Shown here in pieces: positions 38,164-47,478 of a stretch of DNA of 64,000 nucleotides. The notes under the pieces are model-generated. The model ran no database searches. It saw only the letters and a list, made by a program, of their open reading frames with translations, and was not told the origin of the DNA. This stretch comes from Atlantibacter sp. RC6 (GTDB lineage Bacteria; Pseudomonadota; Gammaproteobacteria; Enterobacterales; Enterobacteriaceae). The stretch is from assembly GCF_014193285.1 (NCBI RefSeq), contig NZ_JACHZE010000006.1, positions 1 through 64,000 of the forward strand, in the 5' to 3' direction. Each line of letters begins with the position of its first letter. Within the stretch, counting starts at the first letter, position 1. The position numbers were made by a program, and so were the translations under genes.

Positions 38164-39006
38164 TCAGCGATGGAACCGGAGCGCCAGGTTAAAGGCGCGG
38201 TCAGGCTCGACGATAATGGCATCCGGCTGTTCACGGAAAGGGATATCCCCGTGCTGCAAACTGGCTTTCACCCGCTGCAAATCGGCCGTTAAAAAACTCA
38301 GGCCCGCCATGCGCGGCGTACCGTTGTAATCTTCCGGCAACGCGCCGAAACGGCGGCGGGCATACTCTTCAGAGGCAATTCGCACCGTCGCTTTACCGGC
38401 GTTGAGCACCAGCGCGCCGTCATGGCTGGCCTGGAAACGTGCCTCGCCAAACAACCGGCTGTACACCAGCGCCGAACCCGCCGGGTCTTGCGCGACAATC
38501 ACAAACTCGCTGATGTTTTTCACCCCGTTAGGATGTTCCTGCCAGGCGGGTTGCCACACGGCGTGCGGCGTTTGATGCTGGCAGAAAAAACTGCGGCCAT
38601 TGGGGATCAGCGACGGGCGCAGGCGTACCGTTTTGAATCGCGCGACGGTTTCCTGCCCGTCAGGCAGACGGACCGGGCGATGAAACGCGGCAGGCGGTTC
38701 GCCATCCAGACCTTGCTGCTCAAGATGGCTATATTCCGCATCCGCGCTCTGGGTTTTCCATACCAGGCCGGTCAGTCCGAGCGGCGCTTCCCAGAGATCC
38801 TGGCGCTTATCGCCACGGCCAGGCTCAAAACCGAGCAGTTCGAGGTAGTTCTCATCAAAAATGGCTAAATGGTTGCTGGAACCGAGGGTATGGTGGCCGC
38901 GCTCTGTGAGCTGGAAACCCAGCCGACGGTACAGCGCGCTGGCTTCATCAAGCTGGCTGGCGACATTAATCACCACATGGTCAAGCATGGGAACGGGAAA
39001 TGTCAT
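38164..39006 (-). CDS. VOC (glyoxalase/dioxygenase-like) superfamily protein
   Basis: A 280-residue protein with two VOC-like halves. It opens MLDHVVINVASQLDEASALYRRLGF and has a second module near 155-260 (EFVIVAQDPAGSALVYSRLFG). VOC proteins include glyoxalases, extradiol dioxygenases and antibiotic-binding proteins. The metal ligands cannot be assigned safely here. It follows the amidohydrolase gene by 15 bases and is likely co-transcribed. Its place beside a CoA ligase and hotdog thioesterase suggests ring or keto-acid chemistry, but it may equally be a binding protein. Confidence 0.85.
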   Translation of the reverse strand: MTFPVPMLDHVVINVASQLDEASALYRRLGFQLTERGHHTLGSSNHLAIFDENYLELLGFEPGRGDKRQDLWEAPLGLTGLVWKTQSADAEYSHLEQQGLDGEPPAAFHRPVRLPDGQETVARFKTVRLRPSLIPNGRSFFCQHQTPHAVWQPAWQEHPNGVKNISEFVIVAQDPAGSALVYSRLFGEARFQASHDGALVLNAGKATVRIASEEYARRRFGALPEDYNGTPRMAGLSFLTADLQRVKASLQHGDIPFREQPDAIIVEPDRAFNLALRFHR

Positions 39007-39021
39007 AACGAATATCCTTTT

Positions 39022-40158
39022 TCACAGGCCGGCCACGGCGTTCAGGGCGCGGGGGGCGAGTTGGGTGAAGTAATTAACTGCCGGTTCGATAAGGCTCTCA
39101 TCAGGATCGAACGCCGGATGGTGCAGGCCCGCATCGCTGGCGCTGCCCACATTAATGAACACGCCCGGTACGTGGTGTAAGTAAAACGCGAAATCTTCGC
39201 CGCCCATTTGCGGTGAGGCGAGGGCAGTGCGATAGCCGCTGCGCTGGGCCAGTTCAAGAGCGAATTCGGCCCACTGTGGGGTATTGATTAGCGCCGGTGG
39301 CCCGGCAATCCACTCCAGGTCGGCGGTTGCGCCGAAACCCGAAGCGATGCCCTGAATCAGCGCGCGGATCTTCTCCGGCACCGCTTCACGAATCGCGGCG
39401 TCGTGGGTACGCACAGTGCCTTCCAGCTCAATAGTGTGCGGCAGCACGTTCCAGGTATTGCCGGCGGTGAAGCGCGTGACGCTGACGATCACCGAGTCCA
39501 GCGAGCTGAACATGCGCGAAGGCAAGGTTTGCAACGCCGTGACAATCTGGCTGCCGATGACAATGGTATCCACGCCATCATGCGGACGGGCGGCGTGCGC
39601 GCCTTTGCCCTGAATGCGGATAACGAAGCGGTCGACGTTGGCGTACAGCGCGCCGCCGCAGGTGCGGAATTCGCCAAGCGGCAGGTCCGGGGCGTTATGC
39701 ATCCCGAAAATCGCCTGTACGCCATCCAGCGCGCCGGCATCAATTAACTGCTGCGCGCCGTTAAAGGTTTCTTCAGCGGGCTGGAACAAAATTCGTACCC
39801 GGCCAGGCAGACGCGCTTCCTGTTGCTTCAAACGATGAGCCACACCGAGCATCACGGTGGTGTGCACGTCGTGACCGCAGGCGTGCATCACGCCAGGCGT
39901 TTGTGATGCCCAGGGGCGCTGGGTTTTCTCATCAATGGGCAAGGCGTCGATATCGGCACGCAACGCGATAAGCGGTTCGCCCTGGCCAATTTCAGCCACC
40001 ACGCCAGTGCTCAGTTTCAGGGGCAGCAAACGAATATCGCCTTGCTGCAACCAGCGGGTGATTCGTTGTGTGGTGGCAAATTCCTGATTAGAGAGTTCCG
40101 GATTCTGATGCAATTCACGTCGCCAGTTAATCAGCTGCTCGGTGCTGTACAGGTGCAT
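39022..40158 (-). CDS. M20 amidohydrolase (HipO/AbgA type)
   Basis: A 378-residue peptidase M20D amidohydrolase. The metal-site motif MHACGHDVHTTVML carries the Cys ligand typical of the HipO/IAA-amino-acid hydrolase group, with Glu in PAEETFNGA, His in GMHNAPDLPLG and MGGEDFAFY near the C terminus. Known members hydrolyse hippurate, p-aminobenzoyl-glutamate and N-acyl amino acids. In this cluster it could release a free acid for the CoA ligase. It starts the VOC unit and is preceded by 515 bases with no gene. Confidence 0.92.
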   Translation of the reverse strand: MHLYSTEQLINWRRELHQNPELSNQEFATTQRITRWLQQGDIRLLPLKLSTGVVAEIGQGEPLIALRADIDALPIDEKTQRPWASQTPGVMHACGHDVHTTVMLGVAHRLKQQEARLPGRVRILFQPAEETFNGAQQLIDAGALDGVQAIFGMHNAPDLPLGEFRTCGGALYANVDRFVIRIQGKGAHAARPHDGVDTIVIGSQIVTALQTLPSRMFSSLDSVIVSVTRFTAGNTWNVLPHTIELEGTVRTHDAAIREAVPEKIRALIQGIASGFGATADLEWIAGPPALINTPQWAEFALELAQRSGYRTALASPQMGGEDFAFYLHHVPGVFINVGSASDAGLHHPAFDPDESLIEPAVNYFTQLAPRALNAVAGL

Positions 40159-40673
40159 GTTGAAGAATTCCTTTGTTATTAGATCACATCAATCATCCAG
40201 TGTGCGTCTGGCTGCGTGAACTAACGATTTAAGGAAAGCTTATTCGGAATGAAGGAATAGGAATGACCAGCCCTTGCTTGAGCGTGGCGAAACGGCAAAA
40301 TCCACATAAATCTTCCTCGGTGCGCATAATGTATATTATGTTAAATTACGTTTTTATCCACAGAGCTGTTCACAGTGAATCTTTTCAATGGGTTTTGCCT
40401 GCCAGCGCATTTCCCCCCTCCCGCCTGCGCTGAGGCCCGGTTTCTCATTACTCCAGGAAAGCCGGTTTATCACAGGGTTTCGGTGCGAGCGCGCTATGCT
40501 AGCGATAAAACCTTACGCTGTCATCCCGCGCTTCGCTTTGAGGGTAAGATTTAACGAATTTGTCGCTGCAGATTTTACTTCGCGGGGAATCAGCCATGCC
40601 GGGAGTGACACAGTGCGTATACCCCTTTCCTTAACTGAGTGCCAGTCAAGAGCCAGAGGTTCGTCCATCTCCG
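40159..40673. other. 515-base gap between amidohydrolase and fimbrial regulator
   Basis: No supported gene. The left part must hold the promoter of the leftward amidohydrolase-VOC unit; an AT-rich stretch with GCATAATGTATATTATG lies near 40324-40340. The right part follows the LuxR-type stop codon, but no clear terminator was found. A plus-strand ORF at 40388-40723 runs into the regulator gene and was rejected. Confidence 0.45.
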
Positions 40674-41306
40674 TCAGCTTTCAAGCAAATGACGGAAACT
40701 CATCGTGCTGGCGTTTTTGTTAGCCAACACATTGAGAAAAGCCAGCAGTTCCGTATCATTGCGTAAATTGTACTTATTCATTACCTGATACTTATAGGCG
40801 GAAACAGATTTGTGGTTCAACCCCATCTTAAACGCGATTTGTTTGACCGTCAGGCCCTTATAGTAAAGCGCCATAATCTGGAGTTGTCGGCTCGACATCT
40901 GGCGGCAGCTGCAACTTACACACGAAAAGCATTGTTTAAACTGTGCGGAAGCCAGCCATTTTTTCCAGACCGCGCCAATTTTACCTGCCATCTCAGATAA
41001 AGAGCTACCGCGGTTAATATACGTAATATCTTCAAAACATGAAGGTGATGGCCCAACGGCTTCTTCTTCATTAATGAGACCAATGATAATCCCCTTTTTG
41101 CGTGAACGAAGTTCAGGGGAACAGGTATATCTTTCACCGCGACATAGCGAAAGGACAATTACATCGGCTGCCGCTATATTTTCGGGCGTGTAGTCAACGA
41201 CGAAACTTACTTTCTGAGAAAAGTCCCTTTTAAATAATTCCTTTAAGAAAACTTGCAAACCATGACTAAAAAGAGAATTGGAATCTTTTATCAAAATGCT
41301 AATCAT
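40674..41306 (-). CDS. LuxR-type regulator with a cysteine cluster (FimW/FimY-like position)
   Basis: A 210-residue regulator. A receiver-like N-terminal part (about 1-120) lacks the phospho-acceptor Asp (ADVIVLSLC at the expected strand), so it is probably a pseudo-receiver. A GerE-type helix-turn-helix spans about 138-195 (SSRQLQIMALYYKGLTVKQIA). Between them lie Cys126, Cys129, Cys132 and Cys134 in a CxxCxxCxC pattern, suggestive of a metal or redox site. The gene ends the fimbrial unit and overlaps the EAL gene by eight bases. Salmonella fim clusters also carry LuxR-type genes beside an EAL gene. Confidence 0.85.
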   Translation of the reverse strand: MISILIKDSNSLFSHGLQVFLKELFKRDFSQKVSFVVDYTPENIAAADVIVLSLCRGERYTCSPELRSRKKGIIIGLINEEEAVGPSPSCFEDITYINRGSSLSEMAGKIGAVWKKWLASAQFKQCFSCVSCSCRQMSSRQLQIMALYYKGLTVKQIAFKMGLNHKSVSAYKYQVMNKYNLRNDTELLAFLNVLANKNASTMSFRHLLES

Positions 41307-41994
41307 CTGACACCGCCGTATAACGAAGCTTAAACTTTTGCTCTGGCCACATAAATCCCTGAAGGTAATGACATCCGGTACCTTCAGCGAGTTTGAAATG
41401 ACGAATATTCTCGATACCTTCGACGAGAACTAACTTTACCCTGGCCAGACAGTGAGATATCAGGCCCTGTAAACTGTCTTCTCCGTAAGTGTTGCTAAGA
41501 AGCAAACTCTTATCAATTTTAACGCCGTTGAAGAGATTTATTTCATCAGTTAAATACGTGATTTGTTCAGGCAGAATATCATCCAGCCAAACTTCAGCTC
41601 CCAGAGACCGTATTCGTTCGATATTCTGATATAGCCGTTTACGTTCATCAGGTGAAAGCTGAATTAACCCATAGGGATCCTGAATCTCGATAACAATACC
41701 CTGACGTAAATAAACGGCAATCCGCTCAACAACCTGTGCACTGCAAAGCATTTTGGCGGGAATGTTAAAATAATAACGGCGTTTATTTTTCATTTTGGCA
41801 ATAATATGTAATTGCCAGTAAAGTAAGTTCATGTACACATCATCAGGTTGCGAAGCGAAATAGTGTTCATGATTTAAGTCAGGGTGCAATATGCTGAGTA
41901 TTTCCCATGCCTCAATTTGCCTGTCTATCAGTGAATAAATTGGCTGAAAACGTATACCCAGCACCGCTTGTTCGAGCGGTAAACAACAAGTCAT
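41299..41994 (-). CDS. EAL-domain protein (c-di-GMP phosphodiesterase-like)
   Basis: A 231-residue stand-alone EAL domain. Seen are WEIL (EAL position), the Asn in YFNIP, Glu in IVIEIQDP, the Asp pair in WLDDILP, Lys in GVKIDKS, Glu in VEGIEN and the YLQGF Gln. The DFGTG part of loop 6 is replaced by DILPE, which is often a sign of lost or altered catalysis, so activity is uncertain. It overlaps the LuxR-type regulator gene and lies at the end of a fimbrial operon. The Salmonella STM0551 gene has a similar fim position. It may degrade or sense c-di-GMP to switch adhesion. Confidence 0.85.
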   Translation of the reverse strand: MTCCLPLEQAVLGIRFQPIYSLIDRQIEAWEILSILHPDLNHEHYFASQPDDVYMNLLYWQLHIIAKMKNKRRYYFNIPAKMLCSAQVVERIAVYLRQGIVIEIQDPYGLIQLSPDERKRLYQNIERIRSLGAEVWLDDILPEQITYLTDEINLFNGVKIDKSLLLSNTYGEDSLQGLISHCLARVKLVLVEGIENIRHFKLAEGTGCHYLQGFMWPEQKFKLRYTAVSDD

Positions 41995-42035
41995 ATAAAA
42001 CCCTATGGATTATGCTTTACTCAATTTCATGGGGG

Positions 42036-42545
42036 TTATTGCCAGGTAAAGTCGACGTTCATTACTGATTGAAAGGTACCCGCAACAGCATTGCCCTGGG
42101 GGGTAAACATTTTCGCCGACAGTAAAAATGACGCGGTACGGTTACTGGTATTAACGTTACTGGTCAGAGAACTCCCTGGCGCAATTATGGTGAGATGATC
42201 GCGGCTGGTAATCCGCAGCGCCATGTTGCCGCTGCTACCACTGTTTTGCCATGCAGTCGCGTCCCCGGGGGCCGGTGTGCCGCTGAGCTGTGCCTTGACA
42301 GTGACTGTTCCTAACGGGCAATTTGTTAGCAACAGTTCAAAATCATGCCAGTCGCCGCCCTCACCCGCGTTTTGCAAATCCAGACGTTGCAGCGAGCCTA
42401 AATCAACGGTTTTATTCACCGTATTGGTATCGACAGTACAGGGACTTGCCACAACATTTCCTGTAACTGAAATCAGTGGGTCTGCCTGCACAGCAGCAGA
42501 GAATAACGCTAAACAGAAAGCTATTTTCAGGCTGGGCTTTAACAT
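42036..42545 (-). CDS. Fimbrial minor subunit (second)
   Basis: A 169-residue exported pilin. The signal peptide is residues 1-20, ending AAVQA, followed by the Cys in NVVASPCTVDTN that pairs with a later Cys (LLTNCPLG). The C terminus VMNVDFTWQ is a donor-strand type end. The start ATG 42545 follows AAGGTG. It is about one third identical by eye to the upstream subunit, with VTGNVVASPC shared, so a duplication is likely. It may be a tip adaptor or shaft regulator. Confidence 0.9.
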   Translation of the reverse strand: MLKPSLKIAFCLALFSAAVQADPLISVTGNVVASPCTVDTNTVNKTVDLGSLQRLDLQNAGEGGDWHDFELLLTNCPLGTVTVKAQLSGTPAPGDATAWQNSGSSGNMALRITSRDHLTIIAPGSSLTSNVNTSNRTASFLLSAKMFTPQGNAVAGTFQSVMNVDFTWQ

Positions 42546-42588
42546 AAATATCACCTTGTAGCCCCGGTAAACCGGGGCGTTGCGCTTA

Positions 42589-43128
42589 TTATTGATAGGT
42601 AAATGTTGCCGTAACAACGGATTTGATGGTCCCTGGTGTGGCACTTCCTGCACTTGAATAAGCTTTTGCTTTCATGGACATAGTCACGGTGCGATCGGCC
42701 TGCACAGCTTGAGTAATGGTGGAGCCATTGCCTTTCAGGCTACTATTGCTGGCCTGGATTAATGCTACCGCCACGTTCCCTGCAGTCCCCGTGCTTTTAT
42801 AGTAATTCACGCCAGCCACCGGATCGCTGGTCCCTGCGAAGGTTGCCGTTACGCTGGATGTGCCCGTTGGGCACGCGGTTAATTTAATATCGAATGGGAT
42901 TTCCGTAGAGGAAGAGCCCGCCGCAGCCAGCGTGGTCGCCTGGATATTGCCAAGATCCACGTCGATATTGCCAACGCCGCCATTAACCACACAGGGTGAG
43001 GCCACCACGTTTCCGGTGATATTCAGGTTGACGGTATCGGCAGCATAAGCGCTGTGCATTACCATCAATAATCCAATAGTTGTTCCCGCGATATTGGATA
43101 ATTTTTTCATTTTCATTTTCACTGTCAT
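42589..43128 (-). CDS. Fimbrial minor subunit (first)
   Basis: A 179-residue pilin with a signal peptide of about 30 residues ending SAYAA, the NITGNVVASPC disulfide start, KLTACPTG second Cys, and C terminus VVTATFTYQ. It lies between the adhesin and second minor subunit, the usual order of tip components. ATG 43128 follows AAGGG. It is smaller and distinct from the major subunit and lacks an adhesin domain. Confidence 0.9.
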   Translation of the reverse strand: MTVKMKMKKLSNIAGTTIGLLMVMHSAYAADTVNLNITGNVVASPCVVNGGVGNIDVDLGNIQATTLAAAGSSSTEIPFDIKLTACPTGTSSVTATFAGTSDPVAGVNYYKSTGTAGNVAVALIQASNSSLKGNGSTITQAVQADRTVTMSMKAKAYSSAGSATPGTIKSVVTATFTYQ

Positions 43129-43149
43129 TTATTTAGTCCCTTTTATAAA

Positions 43150-44136
43150 TTATTGGTACGTTAAATTCAGTGTCGCCGAAGCGTTGGCGCTACCTACCGA
43201 CACGCTCGTTTTGGTTTGATAATAACGGGCGGTAATAGGCAGGCTTTCTTGCCCCCCTGTGGACCTTTTCAATACCATCGGTGTATTAAATTGCAGTGGC
43301 GAACCACCGTACAGTAATTGCACACCCACACCTGAAGCGACCCCTGCTGTTCCCTGCCCTGTTAATGCCAGAACACTGGTTGTGGAAATATCTGGATTAG
43401 TCGTTCCTTGCAATGAAACATTTATATTAGCGTCAGGGTCGCACGATAAGCCTAAGTTTTGTGTATTATTTGCACCAGAAGGAATAAATCCGATGGTACT
43501 ACCAAAGCTTGCGACAGGAACATTTCCAATAGGGAATGTTAAATTGGTGGTGCTTATTGAGCATTTTCTGACTGCAACCTGTACCGCCGGAAAGTTAATC
43601 ACGGCCAAATCAAATGGCCCCGAGGTTCCGTTATCATAGACCTCAGAATAGCCAAGGTAATAGGCTTCACCGGTTATTGTGCCGGGAGTAATAGTACCAG
43701 TTTTATATATTTCTAAATAAACATCGGCCAGAACCGAACCGCCGTATAAATTTTTAGGCCACCATCCGCCGTAGAGGTTAACATACCCGGAAGCAGGCGT
43801 TGTCGCGGAACCACCAGAGCGTTCAACAATTCTTACCTTATATCCAACCCCTGCCACAGATGTAGGCATCATATTATTGGTTACTGTTTTATGAGACCAA
43901 TACCATAAATAGGCCATCCACATACTACCGTCACCGGGTTCGGTACAATTTGCCCCAATGGTGCCAACACTTCCTGACCAGAGAGGCGCGCCTATTGGCG
44001 CATCTCGTTGTACTGACAATATCGAAGGGAGATTTTGTAAAGTCGTATTCCCCTGAACAATACAGCTGGCTGCCCAGGCCCCAGAGCTAATACTCATAAG
44101 GAGTAGTAACATGGCACAAAAAAATCTTTTTTGCAT
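43150..44136 (-). CDS. Two-domain fimbrial tip adhesin
   Basis: A 328-residue FimH-like adhesin. A signal peptide ends near SSGAWAASC; an N-terminal receptor-binding domain (about 24-190) is followed by a pilin domain with Cys in VRKCSISTTNLTF and the terminal beta strand LNLTYQ. ATG 44136 is used; an upstream TTG gives two extra residues. The receptor is unknown: the binding domain is not readily recognised as mannose-type. It sits behind the usher gene by 62 bases. Confidence 0.88.
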   Translation of the reverse strand: MQKRFFCAMLLLLMSISSGAWAASCIVQGNTTLQNLPSILSVQRDAPIGAPLWSGSVGTIGANCTEPGDGSMWMAYLWYWSHKTVTNNMMPTSVAGVGYKVRIVERSGGSATTPASGYVNLYGGWWPKNLYGGSVLADVYLEIYKTGTITPGTITGEAYYLGYSEVYDNGTSGPFDLAVINFPAVQVAVRKCSISTTNLTFPIGNVPVASFGSTIGFIPSGANNTQNLGLSCDPDANINVSLQGTTNPDISTTSVLALTGQGTAGVASGVGVQLLYGGSPLQFNTPMVLKRSTGGQESLPITARYYQTKTSVSVGSANASATLNLTYQ

Positions 44137-44197
44137 ACCCAAACCTTTTATACAAAATATGACTGACGAAATGGCGCTATCTGTCGCTGCGCATTAA

Positions 44198-46732
44198 TTA
44201 ATGGCAATTTTGATTAACTGACAGAACACCATTATTGGCACTTTTTTCAGGCAGAGAATAAGTTACCTGGCACTGCTGCGAGGACGCCTCTCCCCATTTA
44301 ACAAGCAAAGTGCCGCTCGGGGCTAATCCGGTCAGATAAACCTGACCCTGGTCACCGACAATAAAGCTATTGGTATTCTGTCCTTTCACGGTCGCAATTG
44401 CGCCAAAAGGTACTGGCTGCCCATTGCTGTGGTTTAGCGTCATCAACACACGCATCCCCACGTTGGCGACATAATCTGCCCGCACCACCGCACCGCGCGT
44501 TGGAATAACGGTTTTATTGGTTAATTCCAGCTCTACATCATCTGGCAGCGTGTCAGTTAATAACGCCACATCGTTTTTGCGGTATGGCATCAGGTTGCTT
44601 ACCGCGGTGTAGCCGCGCCAGTCGGTTTTCGCCCCGCTCTGGTTCTGAATGCTCACCCCTTTTGCCCCTGGGGCTTTCACCAGCGCGTTGGTTTCACCCA
44701 GCGGTTGCGAGAAGGTCACACCGTCGGCGTGGGCAAGAATGCCGCCCTGAAGACCGTAATACAGGCGATCGCTGACCTTGTCATAACTGTAACCCGCGGT
44801 CACTTCTCCATAGGTTCCGCGGTAATCGGCGTTAGCATTACCGGAATAACCTACGCCATCGGTGCCATAACCCTGTTGTACGTTCCAGTTCAGGGCATTA
44901 TTCTCCAGCGCCGAACCGTTCAGGCCCACATTGTGCGTGGTGCCGCTGTTCTTACTGGTATTCATGTTGTAGTTAGCCCAGGTGCGCGGCAGGAATTTAT
45001 CCAACGGCACGCTGATGTTCAGCGCAATTTGCTGATCTTTGTTGTAGCTAACGGAGTGCCCATTGCTATACATATTGCCGTTCTTACTATAGGTATAAGT
45101 AATCCCATAGTTCACGCTATTCCACGAGTTGTTATACCCGACGCTATAGGACTCCATGGTCCTTCCGCTGTTCCAGTAATCCTCGCGTACAGCACTGAGC
45201 ATTAACGAACCAAGGCTCTGGCCAATAGTCTGGCTCACCGTCAATTCGGCACGGTTACGGCGGCGGTCCTGCAATGCAGTGTCATCGCCATAGGAATCCA
45301 GCACTTCCTGCATTCCGTAGTAACCATTGGTTGAGTAGCGATAGCCGGCGATGGCAAAGTTAGTTCCGGTTTCAATAAAGTTTTTACTGTAACGAACGCG
45401 CCAGGATTGACCATTGCTCTTTGGTAAATCCTGAGGCTTCGACCACGCCTGGGTAACGTCCGTAGACACAGCACCCAAATCGCCCATGTTTTTACCGATA
45501 CCCAGCGCCAGCGACTGATATTTGCTGGACTCCTGCATCCCGCCATAAAGCGTCAAACCATAAGGCAGACCGTAAATCCCGGTGAGCTGGCTGAACGGGG
45601 TTTTATCTACATCGCCATTGTAGGAACGATATTGACCACCGGTGACCGCGTATTTGAAGCGCCCTTCACGTTGCAACACGGGTAACGACGCAAATGCGAC
45701 GGTGAAGTGTTGCTCGCTACCGTCACTCTCTTTCACGGTAACGTAGAGGTCCCCTGAGCCACCGGTCGGATACATATCGGTTATTTCAAACGCACCCGGC
45801 GCCACATAGCTCTGATAAATCTGATAGCCGTTCTGGCGAACAATTACCTGCGCGTTAGTTCGCGCAATGCCGCGCACCACTGGCGCATAACCTTTCAGCG
45901 AGTCCGGCATCATGTCGTCGTCGGAAGCAAGTTGGGCGCCGCGGAACGGAATACTGTCAAAAACATCTGCCGGGGACGAACTGTCACCGGCGGTAAGCTG
46001 CGCTTTAAAGGGAATAATCGCCCGCTGAGCGTAGGTGTAGACGGTATCCCACTTGTCTTTGCCATTGCTGTCCCGGCTCCAGGTTGTGTAATTGCGCAAC
46101 CGCCACGGACCAATGTTGATACCAGGGCGAAGGTTCGCGTACTGGCTGTTGGTATTACTGCCCTGACCGTTATGCGCCCAGTTGTTTGCACCACTCAGGT
46201 TGTAGTTCAGCATTGCGGCAGTGATCCCTTCGTCCCACATTTCTGGCGGAACATAGCCGCGAGCCTGCGGTGACATTGCGGCCTGCGGAATACTCAGCAC
46301 CAGACGCTGGGCGCTAAACAGGAACTCGGCACTGGCATGCGGAATGGCAGACAGTTTTGCGCATTGCCCGTTGGTGTTCAGATCAGGAAACTGCTCGGTC
46401 TTAACCCCCCAGTTTTTAAGCTCTTCCACGCTCAGGCATGGCTGTAATGATTCCTCGCCCTTGTCATCCTTGACCGTACTGAATTGAATATCGCGGGTGT
46501 CAACAATCTGTTCGCCGACAATGACATCGACACGATACGTGCCAGGTAATTGCGAACCCGATTCAAATGCTGAAAGGTCGGCTTTGTTCATACCCGGATT
46601 ATCTAATTCGATTAGCTCCGGGTTGAAATAATCGCGCGCGTAGACGCCATGGGAAACGGCCTCAAGAGCAAAAGCGATTAATAAAGCGAGACGTGCAGGT
46701 TTGAATTTTAGTTTATGTTTATTCCTACTCAT
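44198..46732 (-). CDS. Outer membrane fimbrial usher
   Basis: An 844-residue FimD/PapC-type usher. After a signal peptide ending near VSHGVYA comes the N-terminal chaperone-binding domain (DYFNPELIELDNPGMNKADLSAF), the 24-strand barrel with the plug domain, and C-terminal domains (TLNHSNGQPVPFGAIATV). All are full length. It exports subunits and assembles the pilus. ATG 46732 follows a GGAG site; a TTG one codon upstream is unlikely. It lies 51 bases behind the chaperone gene. Confidence 0.95.
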   Translation of the reverse strand: MSRNKHKLKFKPARLALLIAFALEAVSHGVYARDYFNPELIELDNPGMNKADLSAFESGSQLPGTYRVDVIVGEQIVDTRDIQFSTVKDDKGEESLQPCLSVEELKNWGVKTEQFPDLNTNGQCAKLSAIPHASAEFLFSAQRLVLSIPQAAMSPQARGYVPPEMWDEGITAAMLNYNLSGANNWAHNGQGSNTNSQYANLRPGINIGPWRLRNYTTWSRDSNGKDKWDTVYTYAQRAIIPFKAQLTAGDSSSPADVFDSIPFRGAQLASDDDMMPDSLKGYAPVVRGIARTNAQVIVRQNGYQIYQSYVAPGAFEITDMYPTGGSGDLYVTVKESDGSEQHFTVAFASLPVLQREGRFKYAVTGGQYRSYNGDVDKTPFSQLTGIYGLPYGLTLYGGMQESSKYQSLALGIGKNMGDLGAVSTDVTQAWSKPQDLPKSNGQSWRVRYSKNFIETGTNFAIAGYRYSTNGYYGMQEVLDSYGDDTALQDRRRNRAELTVSQTIGQSLGSLMLSAVREDYWNSGRTMESYSVGYNNSWNSVNYGITYTYSKNGNMYSNGHSVSYNKDQQIALNISVPLDKFLPRTWANYNMNTSKNSGTTHNVGLNGSALENNALNWNVQQGYGTDGVGYSGNANADYRGTYGEVTAGYSYDKVSDRLYYGLQGGILAHADGVTFSQPLGETNALVKAPGAKGVSIQNQSGAKTDWRGYTAVSNLMPYRKNDVALLTDTLPDDVELELTNKTVIPTRGAVVRADYVANVGMRVLMTLNHSNGQPVPFGAIATVKGQNTNSFIVGDQGQVYLTGLAPSGTLLVKWGEASSQQCQVTYSLPEKSANNGVLSVNQNCH

Positions 46733-46783
46733 CAATATATTACTCCATCAGAACCGGGCATCTATCCTTGACATCAGCGATTA

Positions 46784-47461
46784 TTACAAAGAGGCGTTAT
46801 GAGCTTTACCGATGCCGCCGTAATCATTAATTATTTTGAACGTAACGGCCCCACCGTTGACGCCTGCCGGTAAATCAAACCGCGCGGTTGATCCCGGAAG
46901 TACATACGAAACGTTTTCCAGCTTTTTACCGTTGACGTCTATTTCATTGAAATTCATCACGACATTGGTTGGGTTTGTTACCTGCAGCTGATTACCGGCG
47001 CGCTGCCAGGTTAATTTATCCGCCTGATCATCAGGAACAACGCCTTTAAGCGCCGCCGGGCGGTAGATCAGTTTGATACGGGTCTTCACTGCGATCTGTA
47101 AGGTATTGTCTTTACGGGGCGCAGAAGGAATGGCTTTAATATTGAGCCAGAACAGTGACTCTTTATCCTGGGGTAACGAACCCGCAAGCACGATACGCTC
47201 AACGTTCTGCTGATCTTTATCCAGGCGATATAATGGCGGTGTGATAATAAAAGGTGCTTTCTCAGTTGGCCCGTTTAACGTTTCCACCCATGACTGAATT
47301 AAATATGGCGTTGAGTCAGGATTATTAACGCTAATAGAGGCTTCTTTTTTATTGCCATCATAAATTACACGCGTTCCACCAATGACCGCACCGGCATTGG
47401 CTGCTGAAGCGCCCGCAAGAATAACTGCACAGGCAATTAAAGATTTACTCAGAAAGTTCAT
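46784..47461 (-). CDS. Periplasmic fimbrial chaperone
   Basis: A 225-residue FimC/PapD-type chaperone of two Ig-like domains, with a signal peptide ending ASAANA. Family segments GGTRVIYDGNKKEASISVNN, FWLNIKAIPSAP and the conserved RIKLIYRP (Arg-Lys pocket for the subunit C terminus) are intact. ATG 47461 follows GAGG; the earlier ATG adds six residues without a ribosome site. It caps subunits for the usher. Confidence 0.95.
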   Translation of the reverse strand: MNFLSKSLIACAVILAGASAANAGAVIGGTRVIYDGNKKEASISVNNPDSTPYLIQSWVETLNGPTEKAPFIITPPLYRLDKDQQNVERIVLAGSLPQDKESLFWLNIKAIPSAPRKDNTLQIAVKTRIKLIYRPAALKGVVPDDQADKLTWQRAGNQLQVTNPTNVVMNFNEIDVNGKKLENVSYVLPGSTARFDLPAGVNGGAVTFKIINDYGGIGKAHNASL

Positions 47462-47478
47462 TTTATACCTCGATAGCA

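Noticed and set aside
40388-40723. A 111-codon plus-strand ORF in the gap before the LuxR-type gene
   Set aside because: It runs into the regulator gene on the other strand, has no clear ribosome site, and the product looks unstructured.
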